64,000 bases of DNA from Solitalea agri (lineage in GTDB: Bacteria > Bacteroidota > Bacteroidia > Sphingobacteriales > Sphingobacteriaceae). Where the stretch lies: the NCBI RefSeq assembly GCF_023914155.1, contig NZ_JAMWYS010000053.1, forward strand, positions 53,339 to 117,338. Reading direction: 5' to 3'. The notes under the pieces are model-generated. The model was given only the letters and a program-made list of their open reading frames with translations, had not been told where the DNA came from and did no database searches. This document shows positions 52,631 to 61,444 of this stretch, piece after piece (position 1 is the first letter of the stretch; each line of letters begins with the position of its first letter). Position numbers and translations under genes: made by a program.

Positions 52631-53464
52631 ATGATGACTGACGCAACAAACTATCAGGGAGACCTTTTACAGGTTCGTTCCGAAAAAATAGCTCCATTTG
52701 GAATTTGCAATTTAAGTGTGATTCCGGTAAGGGCTGAAGCAAGTGATAAAAGCGAAATTGTATCACAATTGCTTTTTGGTGAAACTGTTGAGGTGTTAGA
52801 ACAACGTGATAATTGGACTCGTGTTAAGGTTTTGTATGATGATTATGAAGGATGGATCAGTACAAAGCAATTCTTTGGTTTGGACAAGGAAGAACTGAAT
52901 GAGATTAACAATAGACAAAGTTTTGTATGTACCTCACCATTTAATTTTCTCACAAACGCTTTAGGGCATTCACATTATCTTTCACCTGGGTCAACATTGC
53001 CTTTATTTAGAGGAGATTCGGTGTTTTTAGGTGATGAAAAGTATTATTTCAAAGGAAAAGCTTATGTAACCGATAGTTTCCCTCGTAAGAACATGGAAAG
53101 CTTGTTTAAAATGTTCTTAAATGCTCCTTATTTATGGGGTGGCCGGTCTATTTTAGGTATCGATTGCTCAGGTTTCACTCAGGTATGTTTTAAGATTTTG
53201 GGAGTAAAATTAAAACGAGACGCCAATCAGCAGGCAGAACAAGGTGATTTGGTAAGTTTTATTACAGAAGGAAAATTGGGCGATCTGGCGTTTTTTGATA
53301 ATGCAGAAGGAAGAATAACTCATGTGGGTATTTTGCTGAATAACCATCAGATTATTCATGCTTCAGGTAAAGTTCGTATCGATTCAATCGATCATCAGGG
53401 AATATTCAATAATGATACACAGCAATACACTCACAAGCTACGGATTATTAAACGTTTGATCTGA
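52631..53464 (+). CDS. NlpC/P60 (C40) peptidase with SH3 domain
   Basis: A 277-residue peptidoglycan hydrolase. Residues about 25-90 are an SH3b domain (GICNLSVIPVRAEASDKSEI, VEVLEQRDNWTRVKV, GWISTKQFFG). The NlpC/P60 domain has the catalytic Cys in LGIDCSGFTQVCFK (about 179) and His in THVGILLNNHQIIHA (about 237), with the third polar residue just after. No evident signal peptide, so it may act on recycled muropeptides in the cytoplasm, like the gamma-D-Glu-diamino acid endopeptidases of this class. ATG codons at 52631 and 52634. Confidence 0.92.
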   Translation: MMTDATNYQGDLLQVRSEKIAPFGICNLSVIPVRAEASDKSEIVSQLLFGETVEVLEQRDNWTRVKVLYDDYEGWISTKQFFGLDKEELNEINNRQSFVCTSPFNFLTNALGHSHYLSPGSTLPLFRGDSVFLGDEKYYFKGKAYVTDSFPRKNMESLFKMFLNAPYLWGGRSILGIDCSGFTQVCFKILGVKLKRDANQQAEQGDLVSFITEGKLGDLAFFDNAEGRITHVGILLNNHQIIHASGKVRIDSIDHQGIFNNDTQQYTHKLRIIKRLI

Positions 53465-53498
53465 AACGAAACATTTAAATACAGGTGATTAATAAAGA

Positions 53499-54260
53499 TT
53501 ACTTGTTTATAGTGATGTGTTTTCGAAACTGGTCAATACGTTCAGCGGAAGGTTTTAAGTGCAGAAAAATATAATTGGGAAGCTTTTCCCAATGCTCATT
53601 ATCTAAAGGCTCAGAGGCTATAACCACTGAGCCTTCATTTTTTTTCATCCATAAGGTATAATACTCTTCAAAGCGTTTCGCACGCTCCTTGTTCCGGTCG
53701 TTGTAAATACGCCAGGCAAACAGTTCATGGGTATTCATTAACATACCAGTTAGCGAACTGAATTCATATTTATTTGCCAAAACATTCAGCGAGTTAAAAA
53801 TTCCCTGTGATGAGGTGTTTTCGGCCTTGTCAATCAATTCTTTCAAAAATAGCTCAGTATCTGTAACACCTGTATCAATAGCGTCATCCATTAAAGAGTG
53901 AACACTTCCATTATGGCAAAATGCAAACGAGTGGTATAAAAAAGGGTGGGAACGTTTCTCGTCAATTTCAAGGTCCTTCGATGCTTTTCGGTTATGTGCA
54001 ATAAATAAGTTTGATTGGACATTTTCAATAATCAGCCTATACGAACTATCCCACGAATGTTCTTTGTCACGTTTATGAATTTCGAGCTGGCCATTTTTAA
54101 CAAAGGCGATTCCACAGCCATCATTATGTTCACCGTGCGTATCAGGGTCTTCTGCCATTTTGCCGCTTTTCGAAAGGTAATGCATCGAATAAGGGCAAAG
54201 CAACATTTCATCATAAATTGATGTTGGCATTAAACTAACTTTTGCGAGCATACGACACAT
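53499..54260 (-). CDS. class II glutamine amidotransferase
   Basis: About 253 residues from the ATG at 54260, chosen because it gives MCRML: the catalytic cysteine must be residue 2 and is freed by removal of Met in this family. The longer frame to 54338 would hide it. Motifs include CGIAFVKNGQLEIHKRDKEH, LFIAHNRKASK (the R/H binding the glutamine) and FCHNGSVHSLM (catalytic Asn/Gly). It resembles the YafJ-type stand-alone amidotransferases; the acceptor substrate is unknown. Cytoplasmic. Confidence 0.88.
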   Translation of the reverse strand: MCRMLAKVSLMPTSIYDEMLLCPYSMHYLSKSGKMAEDPDTHGEHNDGCGIAFVKNGQLEIHKRDKEHSWDSSYRLIIENVQSNLFIAHNRKASKDLEIDEKRSHPFLYHSFAFCHNGSVHSLMDDAIDTGVTDTELFLKELIDKAENTSSQGIFNSLNVLANKYEFSSLTGMLMNTHELFAWRIYNDRNKERAKRFEEYYTLWMKKNEGSVVIASEPLDNEHWEKLPNYIFLHLKPSAERIDQFRKHITINK

Positions 54261-54309
54261 ACTATAAGTTAATATTTTTGCGCCTGTAAAGCAAGTGTGG
54301 ATAAAATGA

Positions 54310-54354
54310 CAATTCGCTAACGACATAATTTGATGCAATGCTGTTAGCGAATTG
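54310..54354 (-). terminator. hairpin between the GH20 and amidotransferase genes
   Basis: CAATTCGCTAAC and GTTAGCGAATTG are perfect 12-base complements with a 21-base loop. On the minus strand it is followed by TCATTTTATCC, a weak T-rich tract. It lies 21 bases after the GH20 stop and is probably its terminator. Confidence 0.6.
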
Positions 54355-54374
54355 AAAGCTTGTTAGTATGTTGG

Positions 54375-56909
54375 TTATGGACGAACTATCTTAATTGAGT
54401 TTCCTGAACGGCCTTCGTCATTAAATACTTTTAGAATAACTGTTCCTTTGTATGGAATTGGCTCTGTATATGTTTTACTTTGTAGAGTTGGTTCAGTACC
54501 GTCAGTTGTATAGCGTATAGTGAAACCTGGTAATTGAACATTGGCTGCAATTTTACCGTCAATAATTGCTGCTCCTGCCGTTGGAATACGATAAACGAAA
54601 CCGCCTGCATATTGGTTTAATCGCGGTAACTCTCTTTTGCCAATTACGTTTACAAATTCCGACCAGGCTTGCTGATATTGAGCTGCTGCCTTTTCAGGGT
54701 TGGTTTCGGTAGCCCAATCAGGATCTTTTGCCCAAGCTCTTTCGGCAACTGCCAAAAGTTTAGGGAACAATAAGTACTCAAAACGTTTCGGTGATTTGAT
54801 CATTTCACTCCATAAAGGTGCCTGAATACCTACAATATTTTTTTTGCCAGCTTCAGTTAATGGGGTTTTTCCTTTAATGATTTCTTTGTTTAAGGGCTCA
54901 CCTCGATCATCCTCCTTCATGTTTTTTATGTAATCAAAAGGAATAAAATCGAAAGGTTTGTTAATATCGACATATCCACCCCAGTTTTGGCCAATTTCAT
55001 CAAAACTTTTATTATAGGCTAGATCGAGGTAGAAATTAGTAACACAAGTTAGTACCACTTTATATCCAGCGTTGGCCAAACGATAAGCTAAGTCTTCATT
55101 GCCTGTTCCAGGGACATTGTTCCAAACATCGGTGTGGAAGTTTTCGTTAGCAAAATCAGGATTGGCAATGTAATGGCTTCCTGCTTCATTTCTAACTTTA
55201 CGCATTCCTATTTCTTCCCAGCCTGATAAATATAACTGACGTTTTTTAAGCAAATCATTCACATTGCCGAAATAGTAGTACCAAAGATCATCAGTGTTTT
55301 TTATGTCACTATTTTTCTCCATTAAACTTTTAACTGCCGGTGATTTGGTCCAAACGCCACGAGGAACTTCGTCTCCGCCAAAATGAACAGATGTTAATGG
55401 TGCACCTGCTTCGGCATACATTTTAGCGAGTTCATCAACAACAGTTGCGAGGAATTTATAGGTTGAAGGTAACGCCACGTTCATCACGTTGTCGTTCCAG
55501 TGTTGCACCGAACGGTACACCGATTCATCATTCAAATCACGTAAAAGAAATTCTTCGGCTTCTGCTTTTTTACCTTCTCGCATTAAACGCTCATATCTGG
55601 CATCCATTGACTTAATAGCTGCGCGAGCATGACCGGGCGTTTCTATTTCTGGAATTACGGCAATATGACGAGCGTTTGCGTATTTTAAAATCTCGATGAA
55701 ATCTGCTTTAGTGTAAAAGCCACTGCCTGAGGTATTTGTAATATCAGCTCCTGAGCCATAAGAGGGTACTATATTCTTTTTATCGTCCAGCGTATGACCG
55801 CGTTTGGCACCTACTTCAGTAAGTTCAGGTAACGCCGGTATTTCGATGCGCCAACCTTCATCGTCACTGAAATGAAAATGCAAGGTGTTTATTTTATAAA
55901 GGGCAAGGGCGTCAATCAATTTCAACACTTCTTGCTTTTGCTGAAAATTGCGCGCTACATCCATCATAAAGCCTCTGAAGCCAAAACGAGGCCCATCAGT
56001 AACTTCTACTCCTTTAATAAGTATTTCTGTGTGTTTACCTTTCCAATATTTAGCATCTATTAAGATTTTTAATGATTGCAATCCATAGAAAGCTCCAGTT
56101 TGAGTTGAAGCCGAAATGGTTATGTTTTCATTGGATACTGATAACCTATAAGCCTCTTTGCCCAGGTTTGGATCAACATTGAGAACAATTCCTTTGCCTT
56201 TATCAATGGTTTCTACTTTTAAGCTTTTGTTCAAAACAGAAGCTAGATCATTGCTGAATAGATTGGCTTCGTTAGCAAAGTCTTTTGGAGAAAAAATAAT
56301 CGTGTTTGGGGTAATGGCAAAAGAAGCGTTTGTTTCGGTGTAACTTACTGGGGTTGGAAATATTTTAGTGAGTTTTGCTTCAGGGATATTTTTAATAACC
56401 TGGTTATCTTTAAATGCAGCAGATGAAATGGTCAGTTCTTTAGCTGTTCTATCAACAATAGAGCTGAACTCAAAATCTTTTATATCATAACCTTTTTCGG
56501 GTTCATCATTCCAAACCAGGTAAAAGCCCGATAATGCTTCGCTGAAATTATCCATTTCGCGATTGGTGGTCAAACCGATCTTTTGAGTCGCACCAGATTC
56601 TATTTCTTTAAATTTATCAGTGGGAATTAATTTGTGAAAATCACCATTCACCAATGATGCAGTTATTTCAGGTGCTTCAATTTTTGAAATATTGCCGTTA
56701 TAATAAATCGTCCAACCGGTTGATGGAAATACTTGATTGCTGTGATTGGTAAAGACTAGTTCAAACTTTGAGGATCTTCTGGGTTGATCGTTTTCAATTA
56801 AAATGAGCTTTAATGCTAACTTATTTACATCGAAATGTTTGTTTTGGGCCAACGAATTACACGTAACAGCCAACAGTACCATAATGTAGGCGAATAATTT
56901 TTTTATCAT
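54375..56909 (-). CDS. GH20 beta-N-acetylhexosaminidase, chitobiase type
   Basis: An 844-residue secreted enzyme. Signal peptide (LFAYIMVLLAVTCNSLAQ), then a chitobiase N-terminal carbohydrate-binding domain (KFELVFTNHSNQVFPSTGWT; about 30-165), GH20b domain (about 185-310), the catalytic barrel starting GFRGFMMDVARNF, with the Asp-Glu pair in SVHFGGDEVPRGVW, and a C-terminal CHB_HEX_C domain (GFTIRYTTDGTEPTLQSKTY). Longer than the GH20 enzyme at 18830-20719, and closer to bacterial chitobiases, which release GlcNAc from chitobiose. No TonB/SusD partner genes here. Confidence 0.94.
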   Translation of the reverse strand: MIKKLFAYIMVLLAVTCNSLAQNKHFDVNKLALKLILIENDQPRRSSKFELVFTNHSNQVFPSTGWTIYYNGNISKIEAPEITASLVNGDFHKLIPTDKFKEIESGATQKIGLTTNREMDNFSEALSGFYLVWNDEPEKGYDIKDFEFSSIVDRTAKELTISSAAFKDNQVIKNIPEAKLTKIFPTPVSYTETNASFAITPNTIIFSPKDFANEANLFSNDLASVLNKSLKVETIDKGKGIVLNVDPNLGKEAYRLSVSNENITISASTQTGAFYGLQSLKILIDAKYWKGKHTEILIKGVEVTDGPRFGFRGFMMDVARNFQQKQEVLKLIDALALYKINTLHFHFSDDEGWRIEIPALPELTEVGAKRGHTLDDKKNIVPSYGSGADITNTSGSGFYTKADFIEILKYANARHIAVIPEIETPGHARAAIKSMDARYERLMREGKKAEAEEFLLRDLNDESVYRSVQHWNDNVMNVALPSTYKFLATVVDELAKMYAEAGAPLTSVHFGGDEVPRGVWTKSPAVKSLMEKNSDIKNTDDLWYYYFGNVNDLLKKRQLYLSGWEEIGMRKVRNEAGSHYIANPDFANENFHTDVWNNVPGTGNEDLAYRLANAGYKVVLTCVTNFYLDLAYNKSFDEIGQNWGGYVDINKPFDFIPFDYIKNMKEDDRGEPLNKEIIKGKTPLTEAGKKNIVGIQAPLWSEMIKSPKRFEYLLFPKLLAVAERAWAKDPDWATETNPEKAAAQYQQAWSEFVNVIGKRELPRLNQYAGGFVYRIPTAGAAIIDGKIAANVQLPGFTIRYTTDGTEPTLQSKTYTEPIPYKGTVILKVFNDEGRSGNSIKIVRP

Positions 56910-57011
56910 ATGGAGTGAGTGATCAACGTTTATTAAAACGTGAAAATGGTTAAACTATTTGCTATTAGTGGGTAAATAGACTGATTTTTACCAATAACTA
57001 AAAAAATAATT

Positions 57012-57923
57012 TTAAAAACTCACTTGCCAAATCATTACCAGTTTATCATCACTCACGGATATTAAATCTTCATTATATGTATTCCAAACAAGTTTATTAA
57101 CTGATTTACTATGACTTGCCTCTTTGGTAAGATCAAGTTTCTTGTATAGTTTGAAATCAGTCGCACTCCATATTTTAATACTTTTATCCATACTAGCCGT
57201 AGCAAAACAAGGTTGAGTAGGGTGAAATGCTATATGATTAATGGCGTACATATGGGCTGGAATATTGACCTGTAAACCATAATCCAATGTGTTCCATATT
57301 TTAAGCTGTGCATCGCGAGATCCTGAAATTAAATAAGAGCCATCGGGTGCATATTGCAAGGAAAAGACTGGCATGGTATGGCCTGTTATTTCTTTCAGTA
57401 ATGAGAAGTCGTCCATATCATAGATACGGATAACATTGTCTTTACCTGCAACGGCCATTTGCTTCTCATCCGGACGAATTGCAATTGCTCTTATGGTTTG
57501 ATCAGAGGCTTTAAATGAATAGATCTTCTGATAAGTGTCCAACGACCAGATGCCAATACATCCATCTTCAGAAGCGGTATAAAGCTGATTTAAACGCTTC
57601 GAGGATTTTATATCGAAGACAGGTGAGGAATGGAAAGCTAAAACAGCAGCAACCTTTTGTTCTTCAAAATCGAACACTGAAACTTTGCCGCTTCGTTCAC
57701 CAACCACTAAAATATTTTTGCCAAATGAAGGAGCATGCAAGGCATAAATAGAACTCTGAACCGGCATTAAAACCTTTACAAACGCCATTTTTTTTAAGCT
57801 CCACTCTACAACACCCAGATCATTGCCTCCGGTGAAGAAAATATGTTCCTTTTGAGAATTTTCAACAGTGAAAATCGGATTCCGATGGCCGGGTAAAAGG
57901 GCTTTGAGGGTTATTTCGGGCAT
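57012..57923 (-). CDS. WD40 repeat protein
   Basis: About 303 residues from the ATG at 57923 (MPEITLKALLPGHRNPIF); a TTG at 57935 lies in repeat DNA and is unlikely. Six to seven WD40 repeats with the GH...D...WD pattern (GHTMPVFSLQYAPDGSYLIS, SRDAQLKIWN; FATASMDKSIKIWSA). It forms a beta-propeller scaffold for protein interactions; the partner is unknown. Cytoplasmic, no signal. A TAGCTAAT repeat block lies directly upstream. Confidence 0.9.
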   Translation of the reverse strand: MPEITLKALLPGHRNPIFTVENSQKEHIFFTGGNDLGVVEWSLKKMAFVKVLMPVQSSIYALHAPSFGKNILVVGERSGKVSVFDFEEQKVAAVLAFHSSPVFDIKSSKRLNQLYTASEDGCIGIWSLDTYQKIYSFKASDQTIRAIAIRPDEKQMAVAGKDNVIRIYDMDDFSLLKEITGHTMPVFSLQYAPDGSYLISGSRDAQLKIWNTLDYGLQVNIPAHMYAINHIAFHPTQPCFATASMDKSIKIWSATDFKLYKKLDLTKEASHSKSVNKLVWNTYNEDLISVSDDKLVMIWQVSF

Positions 57924-57929
57924 GTTGGT

Positions 57930-58122
57930 TAGCAATTAGCAATTAGTTTTTAGCTGTTAGCATTTAGTTTTTGGCTTTTAGCTTTTAGCATTGGGTTTAT
58001 CAGGCTAATAGCTAATTGAAAAAAACTAAGGGCTAAAAACAAGAGTTATTAGCCCAAAAAAGTTTATTCGTCTATCAATCTAATAGCAAAATGCTAATAG
58101 CTATAGTCAAATGGCCAACAGC
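57930..58122. repeat. TAGCTAATAGC-type word repeat filling the hisIE / WD40 gap
   Basis: The whole 198-base gap is made of words such as AGCAATTAGC, TTAGCTGTTAGCATTTAG, GGCTAATAGCTAATTG and AATGCTAATAGCTATAG, with GGGCTAAAAACAAG and TTATTAGCCC forming local hairpins. The stop codon of hisIE (TAG, 58124-58122 on the minus strand) is part of the first word (AAATAGCTG). The same family sits at the stop of the threonine synthase-like gene (12188-12236). Confidence 0.72.
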
Positions 58123-58709
58123 TATTTATGTCTTTTTTCTAAATTTTCGGCAATTTCTTTAAGCGATAAGCCTTTTTCGCGTAGCAAAACTATTAAATGA
58201 AATACTAAGTCGGAAGCTTCATTGATTAAATCTTCCTGTGTTTCATTAAGCGCCGCAATTACGGTTTCAACACCTTCTTCACCGACTTTCTGCGCAATTT
58301 TATTTAAGCCTTTTTGTCGTAGCTTGTTAACATACGATCCTTCCACTGGGTTTTCGAACCGATCCTTAACAATGTTTTCAAGTTCAAAAATGAAATTTTG
58401 ATTGTAGTCCGTAAAGAAACAACTTCTTGAACCGGTGTGACAGGTAGGGCCAACAGGATTGGCTTTGATCAATATCGTGTCATTATCACAATCTTCGTGA
58501 ATACTGATCACATTTAAGAAATTTCCACTTTCCTCACCTTTGGTCCATAAGCGGTTTTTAGAACGAGAGAAGAATGTTACGCGGTTTTCTGCTTTGGTTT
58601 TTTCGTAAGCCTCGGCATTCATATAGCCAAGCATTAAAACTTCAAGTGTTTGATTATCCTGAATAACGGCAGGAACGAGTCCGTTTATATCTTTAGTAAA
58701 GTCTATCAT
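58122..58709 (-). CDS. hisIE: bifunctional PR-AMP cyclohydrolase / PR-ATP pyrophosphatase
   Basis: A 195-residue fusion of HisI and HisE, which carries out the second and third steps of histidine synthesis. HisI covers about residues 1-105 with the zinc-binding cysteines in IHEDCDND and PTCHTGSRSCF. HisE covers about 110-195 with SYVNKLRQKGLNKIAQKVGE, EEGVETVIAALN and a C-terminal MazG-like helix bundle. The last gene of the his operon. Its TAG stop lies inside a word-repeat block. Confidence 0.95.
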   Translation of the reverse strand: MIDFTKDINGLVPAVIQDNQTLEVLMLGYMNAEAYEKTKAENRVTFFSRSKNRLWTKGEESGNFLNVISIHEDCDNDTILIKANPVGPTCHTGSRSCFFTDYNQNFIFELENIVKDRFENPVEGSYVNKLRQKGLNKIAQKVGEEGVETVIAALNETQEDLINEASDLVFHLIVLLREKGLSLKEIAENLEKRHK

Positions 58710-58764
58710 ATTTAGTTTCTCCTTCCACAGGAGCTTATTCGTTAAATGTAGTTTTTAGGTGAAT

Positions 58765-59913
58765 TTACCTAACAATTATTCCTTGCTTCCTTAATTCGGC
58801 TTTTAAATCAGGGATCAGGATTTCGCCATAGTGAAACACTGATGCTGCCAATGCCGCATCAACATTTGTTTTGTTAAATACCTCAGCAAAATGCTCCATA
58901 TTTCCCGCGCCACCCGAGGCGATCAATGGAATGGTTAACCACTGATTGATCTCTCCTAATAGCTCGCAATCGAAACCGTTTTTCGTACCATCATGGTCCA
59001 TGCTCGTTAAAAGAATTTCTCCGGCCCCGCGATCTTGTACTTCTTTGATCCAACTTTGGGTCTGCAGTTCGGTAGGTAAACGACCGCCGTTCAAATGAAC
59101 AATATGTCCGTAGTTAAGTCGTTTGGTATCAACAGCCACCACTATAAACTGGCTTCCAAAGTTGTCGGCAAACGAGTTAATTAATTGCGGATTGCGAACG
59201 GCCGCAGAATTAACAGACACTTTATCAGCACCGGCATTTAATAAAACATCGGCATCTGCCAATTCATTGATGCCTCCTCCGATAGTAAATGGGATGTTAA
59301 TATTTCGGGCAATGTTTTTTACGAGTTCTGCAAGGGTTTTTCGTTTTTCATGCGTTGCTGTTATGTCCAGGAAAACCAGTTCATCAGCTCCTTGTTCCGA
59401 ATATTGAATAGCCAGTTCAACAGGATCACCGGCATCGCGTAACTCAACGAAATTTACTCCTTTAACGGTTCGACCATCTTTTACATCTAAACAAGGGATA
59501 ATACGTTTGGCAAGGCCTCCCCCGGCCCCTCCTAAAGGAGGGGAGATTGTACCTGCTAATTCATCAATAATTCTATCTATCACTTTTTCAGTTTGTTTTA
59601 TTACTTCATTATTTGTAAATCGTATTGTTCTAATTCCATTAAATAAAAGCTCCTTATCTCGTTCTTGATCATATAAAACTTGTTCAGGAGTATAGTGAAT
59701 AGAACCATCTACTTCAATAATTAATCGAGCCGAGTGACAATAAAAATCTGCAATGAAATTGGCAATAGGATGTTGGCGTCGAAACTTAACTCCTAATTGA
59801 TTCTTTGCCAGGAAATTCCAGAGAACAGATTCTGCTTCAGTAGGACTATTTCTATGCTTTTTAGCATTAATGAAATTTATCCCCTGAGCCCCCATAAACA
59901 TTTTGTTTTTCAT
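58765..59913 (-). CDS. hisF: DUF559 endonuclease domain fused to HisF
   Basis: One open frame of 382 residues with two unrelated parts. Residues 1-120 are a DUF559 (Vsr-like, PD-(D/E)xK fold) domain: [46 protein letters not shown] and [11 protein letters not shown]. Residues 122-133 ([12 protein letters not shown]) are encoded by a GC-rich hairpin repeat. Residues 134-382 are a complete HisF, the cyclase subunit of imidazole glycerol-phosphate synthase, with the catalytic aspartates in [11 protein letters not shown] and VVAVDTKRL. HisF has no start codon of its own in this frame, so the repeat seems to have replaced it. See the mobile element entry. The histidine function is expected if the extra domain is tolerated. 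Confidence 0.93.
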   Translation of the reverse strand: MKNKMFMGAQGINFINAKKHRNSPTEAESVLWNFLAKNQLGVKFRRQHPIANFIADFYCHSARLIIEVDGSIHYTPEQVLYDQERDKELLFNGIRTIRFTNNEVIKQTEKVIDRIIDELAGTISPPLGGAGGGLAKRIIPCLDVKDGRTVKGVNFVELRDAGDPVELAIQYSEQGADELVFLDITATHEKRKTLAELVKNIARNINIPFTIGGGINELADADVLLNAGADKVSVNSAAVRNPQLINSFADNFGSQFIVVAVDTKRLNYGHIVHLNGGRLPTELQTQSWIKEVQDRGAGEILLTSMDHDGTKNGFDCELLGEINQWLTIPLIASGGAGNMEHFAEVFNKTNVDAALAASVFHYGEILIPDLKAELRKQGIIVR

Positions 59914-59955
59914 GCGGTAAGAATAGTAAAGTCCCCTTTAGGGGATTTAGGGGGC
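59515..59955 (-). mobile_element. putative endonuclease-encoding palindromic element (full copy)
   Basis: About 441 bases between the hisA stop and codon 2 of hisF. Left end, directly after hisA TAA on the minus strand: CCCCCTAAATCCCCTAAAGG then GGACTTT (59929-59955). Right end: CTCCCCTCCTTTAGGAGGGG then CCGGGGGAGG (59515-59545). The two ends are approximate inverted complements. Between them is the DUF559 endonuclease frame, 120 codons, in frame with hisF. Shorter copies with the same ends lie at hisB/hisH and hisC/hisB. Interpretation as a mobile element is inference from shared ends, size series and location; no transposase or target duplication was found. Confidence 0.6.
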
Positions 59956-60705
59956 TTATAACGCCACCAATGACTGCAAATTCCAGCGTTTGATTTCTTC
60001 CACACTTATTTTGCCTTCGTAAATAGCTTTACCTACAACTGCAGCTTCGCACTTAATTTCTTTTAATTCCTCTAAATCATGTATAGCGCTAACGCCTCCT
60101 GAAGCAATTAATTTGATGAATGGCTTATGTTCGAGGAGCTTTTTGTACAGATCAATACCACTTCCGGTAAGTTTGCCATCTTTAGCGATATCGGTACATA
60201 AAAAGCGGAAAAAGCCAAGGTTAGTACAACGGTCAACGTAGTCCATCAGTTTAATTGGAGAAGATTCCATCCAACCAGAATATTTGATCACCTCATCCAA
60301 AACATCAATTGCTACAACAACCTGGTCGGAGCATTTATATTGCCCGCATACTTCTTTACTTAGTTTTTCCAGAAAAGTAGGGTCAGTTATTGCCTGCGTG
60401 CCTACTATTACACGGTGAAAACCAATGGTCAATAATTCTTTTACCTTATCTATGCTTCGCACCCCACCACCGTACTGTACTTTTATATCATATTTTTTAA
60501 TGGCGTTCAAAACGTACTGCTGATTGCTAAAGTCGCCTTTAGCTCCATTTAAATCGATAATATGAACAAACTGAGTTCCTGCTGAAATGTATTTTTCAAG
60601 CATCTCTTCCAGGCTGACATCATAAACGGTTTTATCGTCGTATTTGCCTTCGCGTAGGCGAACAACCTTTTTGTCCAGGATGTCGATTGCTGGTATAACG
60701 TACAT
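59956..60705 (-). CDS. hisA: phosphoribosylformimino-5-aminoimidazole carboxamide ribotide isomerase
   Basis: A 249-residue (beta/alpha)8 enzyme of the fourth step in histidine synthesis. The catalytic aspartates are in IPAIDILDKKVVRL and VVAIDVLDEVI, and the phosphate-binding loops are YGGGVRSIDKVKELL and IASGGVSAIHDL. Normal length. It lies 34 bases after hisH with no repeat at that junction, but its TAA is followed at once by the palindromic element in front of hisF. Confidence 0.96.
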   Translation of the reverse strand: MYVIPAIDILDKKVVRLREGKYDDKTVYDVSLEEMLEKYISAGTQFVHIIDLNGAKGDFSNQQYVLNAIKKYDIKVQYGGGVRSIDKVKELLTIGFHRVIVGTQAITDPTFLEKLSKEVCGQYKCSDQVVVAIDVLDEVIKYSGWMESSPIKLMDYVDRCTNLGFFRFLCTDIAKDGKLTGSGIDLYKKLLEHKPFIKLIASGGVSAIHDLEELKEIKCEAAVVGKAIYEGKISVEEIKRWNLQSLVAL

Positions 60706-60739
60706 GATTAAGTTTTTTGTGTTTAAGAAATTCTGTTAG

Positions 60740-61387
60740 TTACAATTGAGCAAAGTTCAGTAAAAGCTGCTCACCTGCTTTTCCCGATTTTTCGGGGTGA
60801 AACTGAACTCCAAAATAATTATTTTTTTGAATTGAAGAAGCGTAAGTTAATCCGTAATTAGTTGTGGCTAAGCTATATTGGTTTGTGTGCTCGAGGTAAA
60901 AGGAGTGGACAAAGTAAAAATAACTATTTTCTTCTATACCTCTGAAAAGCGTTGAGTTATCCAATGCATTAACCTTATTCCATCCCATATGAGGTATTTT
61001 TAACCGGCTATCAGTAAATTTCAATGTATTAATCGGAATGATATCCAGTAACGAAGTTTCACCTTCCTCAGAAAAAGAAGAAAGTAGCTGCATACCTAAA
61101 CAAATGCCTAAAACAGGCTTTGATGTCTGTTTTATCAATGGGATTAAACCGGTGGCATTTAGCTGTTTCATTGCCGGACTAGCATGTCCCACTCCCGGAA
61201 TTATATAACGTTCGCAGGTTTCAAAATCTGATACACTGTTGATAACTTTGTAGCTGATACTCAAGCGGTCAAGTGCACAGCAAAGTGAAAAAATATTTCC
61301 GGCTCCGTAGTTAATGATGCCGATCCCCCCAGCCCCCTTAAAGAGGGAAGAGGTTACTACTAGTTGTTCTTTTATTTCTTCAATCAC
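60740..61387 (-). CDS. hisH: imidazole glycerol-phosphate synthase, glutaminase subunit HisH
   Basis: A 215-residue frame starting with GTG at 61387. HisH proper begins at about residue 22 (IGIINYGAGNIFSLCCALDR). The nucleophile cysteine is in VLGICLGMQLL, and the His-Glu pair is in VQFHPEKSG. It supplies ammonia to HisF. The first 21 residues (MIEEIKEQLVVTSSLFKGAGG) are not part of the family: they come from the palindromic element and resemble the end of the DUF559 domain ([13 protein letters not shown]...GAGG). There is no ATG for HisH itself. Confidence 0.94.
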   Translation of the reverse strand: MIEEIKEQLVVTSSLFKGAGGIGIINYGAGNIFSLCCALDRLSISYKVINSVSDFETCERYIIPGVGHASPAMKQLNATGLIPLIKQTSKPVLGICLGMQLLSSFSEEGETSLLDIIPINTLKFTDSRLKIPHMGWNKVNALDNSTLFRGIEENSYFYFVHSFYLEHTNQYSLATTNYGLTYASSIQKNNYFGVQFHPEKSGKAGEQLLLNFAQL

Positions 61388-61444
61388 TTTTTCTGAAATT
61401 TATAATCATTAAGTAGTCAAAAGCCCCCATCAGGGGGTAGGGGG
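61325..61444 (-). mobile_element. short copy of the palindromic element between hisB and hisH
   Basis: About 120 bases. Left end directly after the hisB TAA: CCCCCTACCCCCTGATGGGG then GGCTTTT. Right end: CTTCCCTCTTTAAGGGGGCT then GGGGGG, joining hisH at codon 2. Between them the frame reads SEKVIEEIKEQLVVTSS, which aligns with [17 protein letters not shown] of the full copy at hisF. I therefore read it as an internally deleted derivative that kept both ends and the last dozen codons. Confidence 0.6.

Noticed and set aside
54270..54290. Plus-strand TATTTTTG promoter box near 54275
   Set aside because: No plus-strand gene or structured RNA follows; it lies upstream of minus-strand genes and is probably chance in AT-rich DNA.
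59512..59548. Sequencing error or frameshift joining two separate genes (DUF559 and hisF)
   Set aside because: Two further his genes in the same operon carry the same kind of in-frame junction with the same repeat ends, so an error is unlikely, though it should be confirmed.
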